Shown here: positions 40,685-50,400 of the stretch, piece after piece
Position numbering within the stretch: the first letter of the stretch is position 1
How the letters are laid out: each line of letters starts with the position of its first letter
Assembly (NCBI GenBank): GCA_002189035.1
Contig: NEEC01000042.1
Location: 62,001-126,000, forward strand
Length of the DNA: 64,000 bases
DNA from: Utricularia gibba
Lineage: Eukaryota > Streptophyta > Magnoliopsida > Lamiales > Lentibulariaceae
Direction: 5' to 3'
Program-made: the position numbers and the translations under genes
Notes under the pieces: model-generated
Told to the model about the DNA's origin: nothing
Database searches by the model: none
Seen by the model: only the letters and a program-made list of their open reading frames with translations

Positions 40685-41843
40685 GCTTAGGCTTGGGCCG
40701 AAAGTAAGTTGAAGCCCGGCAAAGAAAGTGATGTATTTATTAACGTTCGGTTTTCGGGGTTGCCTACATGGTTTTTCAAGGAACAGCTTCTCGTTTTGTG
40801 GTGGCCAGTCTCACTAGGAACTTGGTCCGGGCCGCTGATTCTTTATGGCTCATGAGGACAAAAGGATGCAAATCGATGAATACAATGATGCATTTGTTTA
40901 AATTACGATATCACGTGCACCCCACATCATTTTTTCAACAACGTACTTTATACTTGAAGAGGCGGTCTTGGGGTGCACCTAGAACGGGACAAAGGTCAGG
41001 TTGGGCTTTGCCAGAGAGTTAGTTGTAGCCCGGCAATGAAAGTGATGTATTTATTAACGTTTGGTTTTCGGGGTTGCCTACATGGTTTTTAAAGGAAAAG
41101 CTTCTCGTTTTGTGGCGGCTGCTCTCGCTGGGAACTTGGTCCGGGCCCCCGATTCTATATGGCTCATGAGGTCAACCAGATGCAAATCGATGAATATAAT
41201 GATGCATTTGTTTAAATTACGATATCACGTGCACCCTACATCATTTTTTCAACAACTTACTTTATACTTGAGCAGGTGGTCTTGGGGGCAAGAGGAACAG
41301 GACAAAGGTCAGCATAGGCTTTGGCCGAAAGTAAGTTGTAGCCCGGCAAAGAAAGTGATGTATGTATTAACGTTCGGTTTTCGGGTTGCTTACATGGTTT
41401 TTCAAGGAACAGCTTCTCCTTTAGTGGCGGCCAGTCTCGCTAGGAACTTGGTCCGGGCCCCTGACTCTTTATGGCTCATGAGGAGAAAAGGATGCAAATC
41501 CATGAATACAATGATGCATTTGTTTAAATTACGATATCACGTGCACCCTACATCATTTTTTCAACAACGTACTTTATACTTGAGGAGGTGGTCTTGGGGG
41601 CAAGAGGAACCGGACAAAGGTCAGCTTAGGCTTGGGCCGAAAGTAAGTTGTAGCCCGGCAAAGAAAGTGATGTATTTATTAACGTTCGGTTTTCGGAAGC
41701 TGCCTAAATGCTTTTTGAAAGAACATCTTCTCGTTTTATGGCGGCCAGTCTCGCTGGGAACTTGGTCCTTGACCCTGGTTCTGTATGGCTCATGGGGTGA
41801 TGAAAAAAAATGATGCATTTGTTTAAATTACGGTATCACGTGC
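40685..41843 (+). repeat. Satellite flank shared with the composite repeat units
   Basis: From about 40685 to the first retroelement fragment this sequence matches the satellite left of the second fragment (about 45071-46231) at an offset of ~4387 bp. Shared marks include TTTTGTGGTGGCCAGTC, GGGCCGCTGATTC, GGCAATGAAAGTG and GGTTTTTAAAGGAAAAGC. The last monomer reads CATGGGGTGATGAAAA, lacking 16 bp (the CAATCGGATGTAAATC segment of D-type monomers), and ends in TTACGGTATCACGTGC, with CGG where most monomers have CGA. The first duplication unit therefore begins left of the first fragment. Confidence 0.85.
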
Positions 41844-42578
41844 CCTGGTTATATTCATATTGTGCATTTTGGTGAGGAGAGCAGATTCACCATAAGTTTT
41901 CTCAACTTCATTACCATCTCTTAGTTCCAATCTCTTTTCTGTAGATTGCAACTCAATCATGAACTCTCTAAATGTTGGCTCTGGTGTAACAGGATATTCA
42001 GGATACAGCTGATGGAGCTTTCCTTCAATAATGTCAAGGATTTTTCTTTCTGTCTCAAGTGCACATAACTTTGGCTCGAATCTTGCAGGTAGGCTCATGA
42101 TTGCCTTGCTAATCACCTTTTGATCCTCAAGTTTTTCCCCCAATCCTCGAATCTCCTTCACAAGCTTCGCAGTACGTTCATAATAGACTTGTATGGTTTC
42201 ATTGTCTAACATTTTGTTCCTCTCAAAGTCCTCCAGCTTGTTTTTGCATAATATCTCTCTGAGTTTGGCATCGCCTTCATAATGGGATTTGAGAGTATCC
42301 CATATTTCTTTTGCTGATTGACACTCTGCAATATCATCAAATAGATGTTCAGAGATGGCTTGATACAAGGCATCCATTGCTTCATCTTTTCTCTGTTGAA
42401 GATACTCAGCTTCCTCTTGCTGTTCTGATGTGGATTTGCTTGTTATTGTAATAGCCGGAATCTCCCTTTCAACAACATCCCAAATCTTTCTGACCCGAAG
42501 GTAGCTGCGCATCTTTTTGACCCAGCTTCCATACTCTGAACCATCAAATATTGGAGGTCCTCTACCAGATGCCATCAT
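41823..42578 (-). CDS. gag: Truncated Ty1/copia Gag (DUF4219-UBN2), satellite-supplied stop
   Basis: Gag of copia elements forms the virus-like particle that packages element RNA. The frame encodes 251 residues. A DUF4219-like start lies at about residues 8-35 (F11, G13, Y16, W19). A UBN2 (copia gag-polypeptide) domain lies at about 65-190, with IWDTL at 92-96, a Leu/Lys/Glu-rich helical stretch and MSLPARFE at 161-168. The CCHC zinc knuckle expected further on is absent because the element is cut. Residues 246-251 (ARDTVI) and the TAA stop are satellite sequence, so the protein is a chimera. I chose the first ATG of an ATG-ATG pair; an in-frame GTG lies two codons upstream and a TAG further up. 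The LTR promoter lies upstream in the same orientation. Whether it is expressed is unknown; a pseudogene label would also be defensible. Confidence 0.85.
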   Translation of the reverse strand: MMASGRGPPIFDGSEYGSWVKKMRSYLRVRKIWDVVEREIPAITITSKSTSEQQEEAEYLQQRKDEAMDALYQAISEHLFDDIAECQSAKEIWDTLKSHYEGDAKLREILCKNKLEDFERNKMLDNETIQVYYERTAKLVKEIRGLGEKLEDQKVISKAIMSLPARFEPKLCALETERKILDIIEGKLHQLYPEYPVTPEPTFREFMIELQSTEKRLELRDGNEVEKTYGESALLTKMHNMNITRARDTVI

Positions 42579-42684
42579 AGCCACCGCTTGACAAGCTTTG
42601 GGTTGATACTTGGTAATCTACCAAGTAAAAAACGCTGAACGGTATATAAAATACTGAAACGAACACAGGTTTGAGAACCTTACT

Positions 42685-42696
42685 GCTCTGATACCA
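42685..42696 (-). other. Primer binding site, initiator-Met tRNA, copy 1
   Basis: The minus strand reads TGGTATCAGAGC directly after the LTR. This is the usual plant copia site, complementary to the 3' end of initiator-Met tRNA and used to prime minus-strand cDNA. It fixes the LTR boundary and the element's direction. Confidence 0.93.
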
Positions 42697-43019
42697 TGTT
42701 GTTGCAAGAAAAATAGTCTTGGGAAGTAACAAAAAGGTAATGCTTATGAGATCACCTTGGATGAAAAACGACTCATGAACAATAAGAATGACCGAAAACC
42801 TAATTGACACGCATTTCTAGTAGGGCTTATATATACCAAATACCTAGGTTACCCAACAGTGGGCCACAATCATTGAAAACACACAAAAAGCCCAACAACT
42901 CGAATCCAACACTTCCATGCTCGAACCCAACACCTTTTTTTATCTGAAATATGACATTATGACACAAGTTTAGTTCTTCCAATCACCTTCAAGCTTTGGA
43001 TTGAGGCTGATCTCCAACA
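42697..43019 (-). repeat. 5' LTR of copia fragment, copy 1 (323 bp)
   Basis: Read on the minus strand the LTR starts TGTTGGAGATC and ends GCAACAACA, giving the TG...CA ends of an LTR with a TGTTG/CAACA terminal inverted repeat. The primer binding site follows immediately with no spacer. Compared with the other copies it lacks two bases (ATAGTCTT against ATAGAGTCTT) near 42716. Confidence 0.92.
42827..42835 (-). promoter_or_regulatory. Putative LTR TATA box, copy 1
   Basis: The minus strand reads TATATATAAGCCC within the LTR, about 190 nt from its 5' end, a usual place for a copia LTR TATA box. Transcription would run through gag into the satellite towards lower coordinates. Activity is not shown. 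Confidence 0.65.
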
Positions 43020-46000
43020 CTTGGTCCGGGCCCCTGATTCTTTATGGCTCATGAGGACAAAAGGATGCAAATCGATGAATACAATGATGCAATTGTTTAA
43101 ATTACGATATCACGTGCACCCTGATTTTTTCAACAACTTACTTTATACTTGAGGAGGTGGTCTTGGGGGGCAAGAGGAACCGGACAAAGGTCAGCTTATG
43201 CTTGGGTCGAAAGAAAGTTGTAGCCTGACAAAGAAAGTGATCTATTTATTAACGTTCGGTTTTCGGGGCTACCTACATGGTTTTTCAAGGAACCGCTTCT
43301 CGTTTTGTGGCGGCCAGTCTCGCTGGGAACTTGGTCCTTTACCCCGATTCTGTATGGCTCATGAGGTCAACCGAATGCAAATCGATTAAAAAAAATGATG
43401 CATTTGTTTAAATTGCGATATGACGTGCACCCCACATGATTTTTTTCAACAACTTACTTTATACTTGGGAGGCGGTCTTGGGGTGCACCTGGAACGGGAC
43501 AAAGGTAAGGTTTGGCTAGCGCCGAGAGTTAGTTGTAGCCCGACAAATAAAGTGATATTTATTATCGTTTGGTTTTCGGGGCTGCCTACATGGTTTTTCA
43601 AGGAACCGCTTCTCGTTTTGTGCGGCCAGTCTCGCTGGGAACTTGGTCCTTGACCCCGATTCTGTATGGCTCATGAGGTCAACCGGATGCAAATCGATTA
43701 AAAAAATGATGCATTTGTTTAAATTGCGATATCACGTGCACCCCACATGATTTTTTCAACAACTTACTTTATACTTGAGGAGGCGGTCTTGGGGCAGCTG
43801 GAACGGGACAAAGGTAAGGTTTGGCTTGCGCCGAGAGTTAGTTGTAGCCCGACAAATAAAGTGATAAATTTATATCGTTCGGTTTTCGGGGCTTCCTACA
43901 TGGTTTTTCAAGGAACCGCTTCTCGTTTTGTGGCGGCCAGTCTCGCTGGGAACTTGGTCCTTGACCCCGATTCTGTATGGCTCATGAGGTCAACCGGATG
44001 CAAATCGATTAAAAAAAGTGATGCATTTGTTTAAATTGCGATATCACGTGCACCCCACATGATTTTTTCAACAACTTACTTTATACTTGAGGAGGCGATC
44101 TTAGGGTGCACCTCGAACAGGACAAAGGTAAGGTTTGGCTTGCGCCGAGAGTTAGTTGTAGCCCGACAAATAAAGTGATGTATTTATTATCGTTCGGTTT
44201 TCGGGGGCTGCCTACATGGTTTTTCAAGGAACCGCTTCTCGTTTTGTGGCGGCCAGTCTCGCTGGGAACTTGGTCCTTGACCCCGATTCTGTATGGCTCA
44301 TGGGTCAACCGGATGCAAATCGAAGAAAAAAAATGATGCATTTGTTTAAATTACGATATCACGTGCACCCTACATGATTTTTTCGACAACTTACTTTATA
44401 CATGGGGAGGCGGTCTTGGGGGTACCTGGAAGCGGAAAATGGTCAGCTTAGGCTTGGGCCGATAGTAAGTTGTAGCCCGGCAAAGAAAGTGATGTATTTA
44501 TTATCGTTCGGTTTTTGGGGCTGCCTACATGGTTTTTCAAGGAACATCTTCTCTTTTTGTGGCGGCCGCTCTCGCTGGGAACTTGGTCCGGGCCCCTGAT
44601 TCTCTTTGGCTCATGAGGACAAAAGGATGCAAATCGATGAAACAATGATGCATTTGTTTCAATTACGATATCACGTGCACCCCACATGATTTTTTCAACA
44701 ACTTACTTTATACTTGAGGAGGTGGTCTTGGGGGCAAGAGGAACCAGACAACGGTCATATTAGGCTTGGGCCGAAAGTAAGTTGTAGCCCGGCAAAGAAA
44801 GTGATGTATTTATTAACGTTCGGTTTTCAGGGTTCCCTACATGGTTTTCCAAGGAAAAGCTTTTCGTTTTGTGGCGGCCGCTCTCGCTGGGCACTTGGTC
44901 CGGGCCCCTAATTCTTTATGGCTCATGAGGACAAAAGGATGCAAATCGATGAAAATAATGATGCATTTGTTTAAATTACGATGTCGCGTGCACCCCAAAT
45001 GATTTTTTTAACAACATACTTTATACATGAGGAGGCGGTCTTGGGGGCACTTGGAACCGGAAAAAGATCAGCTTAGGCTTGGGCCGAAAGTAAGTTGTAG
45101 CCCGGCAAAGAAAGTGATGTATTTATTAACGTTCGGTTTTCGGGGTTGCCTACATGGTTTTTCAAGGAACAGCTTCTCGTTTTGTGGTGGCCAGTCTCAC
45201 TAGGAACTTGGTCCGGGCCGCTGATTCTTTATGGCTCATGAGGACAAAAGGATGCAAATCGATGAATACAATGATGCATTTGTTTAAATTACGATATCAC
45301 GTGCACCCCACATCATTTTTTCAACAACGTACTTTATACTTGAAGAGGCGGTCTTGGGGTGCACCTAGAACGGGACAAAGGTCAGGTTGGGCTTTGCCAG
45401 AGAGTTAGTTGTAGCCCGGCAATGAAAGTGATGTATTTATTAACGTTTGGTTTTCGGGGTTGCCTACATGGTTTTTAAAGGAAAAGCTTCTCGTTTTGTG
45501 GCGGCTGCTCTCGCTGGGAACTTGGTCCGGGCCCCCGATTCTATATGGCTCATGAGGTCAACCAGATGCAAATCGATGAATATAATGATGCATTTGTTTA
45601 AATTACGATATCACGTGCACCCTACATCATTTTTTCAACAACTTACTTTATACTTGAGCAGGTGGTCTTGGGGGCAAGAGGAACAGGACAAAGGTCAGCA
45701 TAGGCTTTGGCCGAAAGTAAGTTGTAGCCCGGCAAAGAAAGTGATGTATGTATTAACGTTCGGTTTTCGGGGTTGCTTACATGGTTTTTCAAGGAACAGC
45801 TTCTCCTTTAGTGGCGGCCAGTCTCGCTAGGAACTTGGTCCGGGCCCCTGACTCTTTATGGCTCATGAGGAGAAAAGGATGCAAATCCATGAATACAATG
45901 ATGCATTTGTTTAAATTACGATATCACGTGCACCCTACATCATTTTTTCAACAACGTACTTTATACTTGAGGAGGTGGTCTTGGGGGGCAAGAGGAACCG

Positions 46001-46231
46001 GACAAAGGTCAGCTTAGGCTTGGGCCGAAAGTAAGTTGTAGCCCGGCAAAGAAAGTGATGTATTTATTAACGTTCGGTTTTCGGAAGCTGCCTAAATGCT
46101 TTTTGAAAGAACATCTTCTCGTTTTATGGCGGCCAGTCTCGCTGGGAACTTGGTCCTTGACCCTGGTTCTGTATGGCTCATGGGGTGATGAAAAAAAATG
46201 ATGCATTTGTTTAAATTACGGTATCACGTGC
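43020..46231 (+). repeat. Satellite between fragments 1 and 2 (3212 bp)
   Basis: Begins mid-monomer at CTTGGTCC and holds about ten monomers. The first four full ones belong to a subfamily with GAACCGCTTCTCG, mostly CCCGACAAATAAAGTGAT, and GATTAAAAAAA. Some of their boxes are altered to GACGTG (near 43422) or TCGCGTG (near 44985). Then come CATGGGGAGG, CCAAGGAAAAGCTTTTCG and left-array subtypes. Anchors are 311-315 bp apart. Confidence 0.93.
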
Positions 46232-46966
46232 CCTGGTTATATTCATATTGTGCATTTTGGTGAGGAGAGCAGATTCACCATAAGTTTTCTCAACTTCATT
46301 ACCATCTCTTAGTTCCAATCTCTTTTCTGTAGATTGCAACTCAATCATGAACTCTCTAAATGTTGGCTCTGGTGTAACAGGATATTCAGGATACAGCTGA
46401 TGGAGCTTTCCTTCAATAATGTCAAGGATTTTTCTTTCTGTCTCAAGTGCACATAACTTTGGCTCGAATCTTGCAGGTAGGCTCATGATTGCCTTGCTAA
46501 TCACCTTTTGATCCTCAAGTTTTTCCCCCAATCCTCGAATCTCCTTCACAAGCTTCGCAGTACGTTCATAATAGACTTGTATGGTTTCATTGTCTAACAT
46601 TTTGTTCCTCTCAAAGTCCTCCAGCTTGTTTTTGCATAATATCTCTCTGAGTTTGGCATCGCCTTCATAATGGGATTTGAGAGTATCCCATATTTCTTTT
46701 GCTGATTGACACTCTGCAATATCATCAAATAGATGTTCAGAGATGGCTTGATACAAGGCATCCATTGCTTCATCTTTTCTCTGTTGAAGATACTCAGCTT
46801 CCTCTTGCTGTTCTGATGTGGATTTGCTTGTTATTGTAATAGCCGGAATCTCCCTTTCAACAACATCCCAAATCTTTCTGACCCGAAGGTAGCTGCGCAT
46901 CTTTTTGACCCAGCTTCCATACTCTGAACCATCAAATATTGGAGGTCCTCTACCAGATGCCATCAT
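46211..46966 (-). CDS. gag: Truncated copia Gag, copy 2
   Basis: The frame is uninterrupted and the predicted 251 residues are identical to those of copy 1, including the six satellite-encoded residues at the end. It starts at the same ATG-ATG pair. Confidence 0.85.
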   Translation of the reverse strand: MMASGRGPPIFDGSEYGSWVKKMRSYLRVRKIWDVVEREIPAITITSKSTSEQQEEAEYLQQRKDEAMDALYQAISEHLFDDIAECQSAKEIWDTLKSHYEGDAKLREILCKNKLEDFERNKMLDNETIQVYYERTAKLVKEIRGLGEKLEDQKVISKAIMSLPARFEPKLCALETERKILDIIEGKLHQLYPEYPVTPEPTFREFMIELQSTEKRLELRDGNEVEKTYGESALLTKMHNMNITRARDTVI

Positions 46967-47071
46967 AGCCACCGCTTGACAAGCTTTGGGTTGATACTTG
47001 GTAATCTACCAAGTAAAAAACGCTGAACGGTATAAAAATACTGAAACGAACACAGGTTTGAGAACCTTACT

Positions 47072-47083
47072 GCTCTGATACCA
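47072..47083 (-). other. Primer binding site, copy 2
   Basis: TGGTATCAGAGC on the minus strand, adjoining the LTR end. Confidence 0.92.
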
Positions 47084-47408
47084 TGTTGTTGCAAGAAAAA
47101 TAGAGTCTTGGGAAGTAACAAAAAGGTAATGCTTATGAGATCACCTTGGATGAAAAACGACTCATGAACAATAAGAATGACCGAAAACCTAATTGACACG
47201 CATTTCTAGTAGGGCTTATATATACCAAATACCTAGGTTACCCAACAGTGGGCCACAATCATTGAAAACACACAAAAAGCCCAACAACTCGAATCCAACA
47301 CTTCCATGCTCGAACCCAACACCTTTTTTTATCTGAAATATGACATTATGACACAAGTTTAGTTCTTCCAATCACCTTCAAGCTTTGGATTGAGGCTGAT
47401 CTCCAACA
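47084..47408 (-). repeat. 5' LTR of copia fragment, copy 2 (325 bp)
   Basis: Same TG...CA ends. It contains the two bases missing from copy 1. Confidence 0.92.
47216..47224 (-). promoter_or_regulatory. Putative LTR TATA box, copy 2
   Basis: TATATATAA on the minus strand in the same LTR position as in copy 1. Confidence 0.65.
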
Positions 47409-50400
47409 CTTGGTCCGGGCCCCTGATTCTTTATGGCTCATGAGGACAAAAGGATGCAAATCGATGAATACAATGATGCAATTGTTTAAATTACGATATC
47501 ACGTGCACCCTACATGATTTTTTCAACAACTTACTTTATACTTGAGGAGGTGGTCTTGGGGGCAAGAGGAACCGGACAAAGGTCAGCTTATGCTTGGGTC
47601 GAAAGTAAGTTTAGCCTGACAAAGAAAGTGATCTATTTATTAACGTTCGGTTTTCGGGGCTACCTACATGGTTTTTCAAGGAACCGCTTCTCGTTTTGTG
47701 GCGGCCAGTCTCGCTGGGAACTTGGTCCTTTACCCCGATTCTGTATGGCTCATGAGGTCAACCGAATGCAAATCGATTAAAAAAAATGATGCATTTGTTT
47801 AAATTGCGATATGACGTGCACCCCACATGATTTTTTTCAACAACTTACTTTATACTTGGGAGGCGGTCTTGGGGTGCACCTGGAACGGGACAAAGGTAAG
47901 GTTTGGCTAGCGCCGAGAGTTAGTTGTAGCCCGACAAATAAAGTGATAAATTTGATATCGTTCGGTTTTCAGGGGCTACCTACATGGTTTTTCAAGGAAC
48001 CGCTTCTCGTTTTGTGGCGGCCAGTCTCGCTGGGAACTTGGTCTTTGACCCCGATTCTGTATGGCTCATGAGGTCAACCGGATGCAAATCGATTAAAAAA
48101 AATGATGCATTTGTTTAAATTGCGGTATGACGTGCACCCCACATGATTTTTTTCAACAACTTACTTTATACTTCAGGAGGCGGTCTTGGGGTGCACCTGG
48201 AACGGGACAAAGGTCAGCTTAGGCTTGGGCAGAAAGTAAGTTGTAGCCCGCCAAAGAAAGTGATGTATTTATTATCGTTTGGTTTTCGGGGGCTGCCTAC
48301 ATGGTTTTTCAAGGAACCGCTTCTCGTTTTGTGGCGGCCAGTCTCGCTGGGAACTTGGTCCTTGACCCCGATTCTGTATGGCTCATGAGGTCAACCGGAT
48401 GCAAATCGATTAAAAAAATGATGCATTTGTTTAAATTGCGATATCACGTGCACCCCACCTGATTTTTTCAACAACTTACTTTATACTTGAGGAGGCGGTC
48501 TTGGGACAGCTGGAACGGACAAAGGTAAGGTTTGGCTTGCGCCGAGAGTTAGTTGTAGCCCGACAAATAAAGTGATAAATTTGATATCGTTCGGTTTTCG
48601 GGGGCTTCCTACATGGTTTTTCAAGGAACCGCTTCTCGTTTTGTGGCGGCCAGTCTCGCTGGGAACTTGGTCCTTGACCCCGATTCTGTATGGCTCATGA
48701 GGTCAACCGGATGCAAATCGATTAAAAAAAATGATGCATTTGTTTAAATTGCGATATGACGTGCACCCCACATGATTTTTTCAACAACTTACTTTATACT
48801 TCAGGAGGCGGTCTTGGGGCACCTGGAACGGGACAAAGGTCAGCTTAGGCTTGGGCAGAAAGTAAGTTGTAGCCCGCAAAGAAAGTGATGTATTTATTAT
48901 CGTTGGTTTTCGGGGGCTGCCTACATGGTTTTTCAAGGAACCGCTTCTCGTTTTGTGCGGCCAGTCTCGCTGGGAACTTGGTCCTTGACCCCGATTCTGT
49001 ATGGCTCATGAGGTCAACCGGATGCAAATCGATTAAAAAAAATGATGCATTTGTTTAAATTGCGATATCACGTGCACCCCACATGATTTTTTCAACAACT
49101 TACTTTATACTTGAGGAGGCGGTCTTGGGGTACAGCTGGAACGGACAAAGGTAAGGTTTGGCTTGCGCCGAGAGTTAGTTGTAGCCCGACAAATAAAGTG
49201 ATAAATTTATATCGTTCGGTTTTCGGGGGCTTCCTACATGGTTTTTCAAGGAACCGCTTCTCGTTTTGTGGCGGCCAGTCTCGCTGGGAACTTGGTCCTT
49301 GACCCCGATTCTGTATGGCTCATGAGGTCAACCGGATGCAAATCGATTAAAAAAATGATGCATTTGTTTAAATTGCGATATCACGTGCACCCCACATGAT
49401 TTTTTCAACAACTTACTTTATACTTGAGGAGGCGTCTTAGGGTGCACCTCGAACAGGACAAAGGTAAGGTTTGGCTTGCGCCGAGAGTTAGTTGTAGCCC
49501 GACAAATAAAGTGATGTATTTATTATCGTTCGGTTTTCGGGGGCTGCCTACATGGTTTTTCAAAGAACCGCTTCTCGTTTTGGCGGCCAGTCTCGCTGGG
49601 AACTTGGTCCTTGACCCCGATTCTGTATGGCTCATGGGTCAACCGGATGCAAATCGAAGAAAAAAAATGATGCATTTGTTTAAATTACGATATCACGTGC
49701 ACCCTACATGATTTTTTCGACAACTTACTTTATACATGGGGAGGCGGTCTTGGGGGTACCTGGAAGCGGAAAATGGTCAGCTTAGGCTTGGGCCGATAGT
49801 AAGTTGTAGCCCGGCAAGGAAAGTGATGTATTTATTATCGTTCGGTTTTTGGGGGCTGCCTACATGGTTTTTCAAGGAACATCTTCTCTTTTGTGGCGGC
49901 CGCTCTCGCTGGGAACTTGGTCCGGGCCCCTGATTCTCTTTGGCTCATGAGGACAAAAGGATGCAAATCGATGAATACAATGATGCATTTGTTTCAATTA
50001 CGATATCACGTGCACCCCACATGATTTTTTCAACAACTTACTTTATACTTGAGGAGGTGGTCTTGGGGGGCAAGAGGAACCAGACAACGGTCATATTAGG
50101 CTTGGGCCGAAAGTAAGTTGTAGCCCGGCAAAGAAAGTGATGTATTTATTAACGTTCGGTTTTCAGGGTTGCCTACATGGTTTTCCAAGGAAAAGCTTTT
50201 CGTTTTGTGGCGGCCGCTCTCGCTGGGCACTTGGTCCGGGCCCCTAATTCTTTATGGCTCATGAGGACAAAAGGATGCAAATCGATGAAAATAATGATGC
50301 ATTTGTTTAAATTACGATGTCGCGTGCACCCCAAATGATTTTTTAACAACATACTTTATACATGAGGAGGCGGTCTTGGGGGGCACTTGGAACCGGAAAA

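Larger units (their letters stand above)
1..41843. repeat. Left satellite block, ~313-bp tandem monomers
   Basis: This is one continuous head-to-tail satellite array. Successive CACGTG anchors at 25, 338, 652, 965, 1280, 1593, 1906, 2219 and 2532 are 313-315 bp apart, and the same spacing continues through the block. Every monomer carries the same ordered landmarks: GATATCACGTGCACC, a T-run followed by CAACAACTTACTTTATAC, GTTGTAGCCCGGCAAA, GTTCGGTTTTCGG, CTACATGGTTTTTCAA, GGAACTTGGTCC, GCTCATG and GATGCAAATCGATGA. Monomers differ by substitutions and 1-3 bp indels and fall into recurrent subtypes. I see no RNA gene, mobile element or credible protein gene in this block. The family was not recognised. 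Confidence 0.97.
41844..43019 (-). mobile_element. Ty1/copia LTR-retrotransposon 5' fragment, copy 1
   Basis: On the minus strand this fragment reads 5' LTR, primer binding site, ~106-nt leader and the first part of gag, then stops abruptly. The gag zinc knuckle, protease, integrase, reverse transcriptase, RNase H, polypurine tract and 3' LTR are all absent. At the LTR end the satellite resumes with CTTGGTCCGGGCCCC; at the gag end the satellite is interrupted just after CACGTGC. About 212 bp of one monomer that should lie between these points is missing. With no 3' end, a target-site duplication cannot be tested. Most likely one full element inserted in the satellite and a later deletion removed its 3' part together with adjacent satellite. 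The true gag-side junction is uncertain by a base or two. Confidence 0.93.
41844..46231 (-). repeat. Composite higher-order repeat unit 1 (4388 bp)
   Basis: Retroelement fragment (1176 bp) plus about ten satellite monomers and a ~100-bp partial monomer, measured to the start of the next fragment. It is about two monomers longer than the 3773-bp units. Confidence 0.9.
46232..47408 (-). mobile_element. Ty1/copia 5' fragment, copy 2
   Basis: 1177 bp with the same two junctions as copy 1. Its leader reads GGTATAAAAATACTG where the other copies read GGTATATAAAATACTG (near 47031), the only change I noticed outside the LTR difference of copy 1. Confidence 0.93.

Noticed and set aside
41061-41813. 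A 250-residue plus-strand open frame, and others such as 34833-35399 (188 residues), looking like repeated ~100-residue protein modules
   Set aside because: They are made wholly of satellite monomers. Neighbouring monomers break the same frame by indels that are not multiples of three, starts fall at arbitrary places, and other frames are open to a similar degree. There is no sign of codon constraint.
1-41843. CRISPR-like array, because of regularly spaced repeats
   Set aside because: The entire ~313-bp unit is repeated with no unique spacers, and the sequence context is that of a eukaryotic satellite.
42579-42584. GTG two codons upstream as the gag start, giving 253 residues
   Set aside because: A nuclear plant gene is expected to start at ATG, and an ATG-ATG pair follows directly. 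I used the first of these.
42562-42810. Minus-strand open frame of 64-82 residues across the LTR and leader of each fragment
   Set aside because: It lies in LTR and untranslated leader, overlaps the primer binding site, and its length changes between copies because of small indels. It is not a gene.
41844-43019. Complete or autonomous copia retrotransposon
   Set aside because: No protease, integrase, reverse transcriptase or RNase H sequence and no 3' LTR is present anywhere in the window; only the first ~1.2 kb of the element is there.
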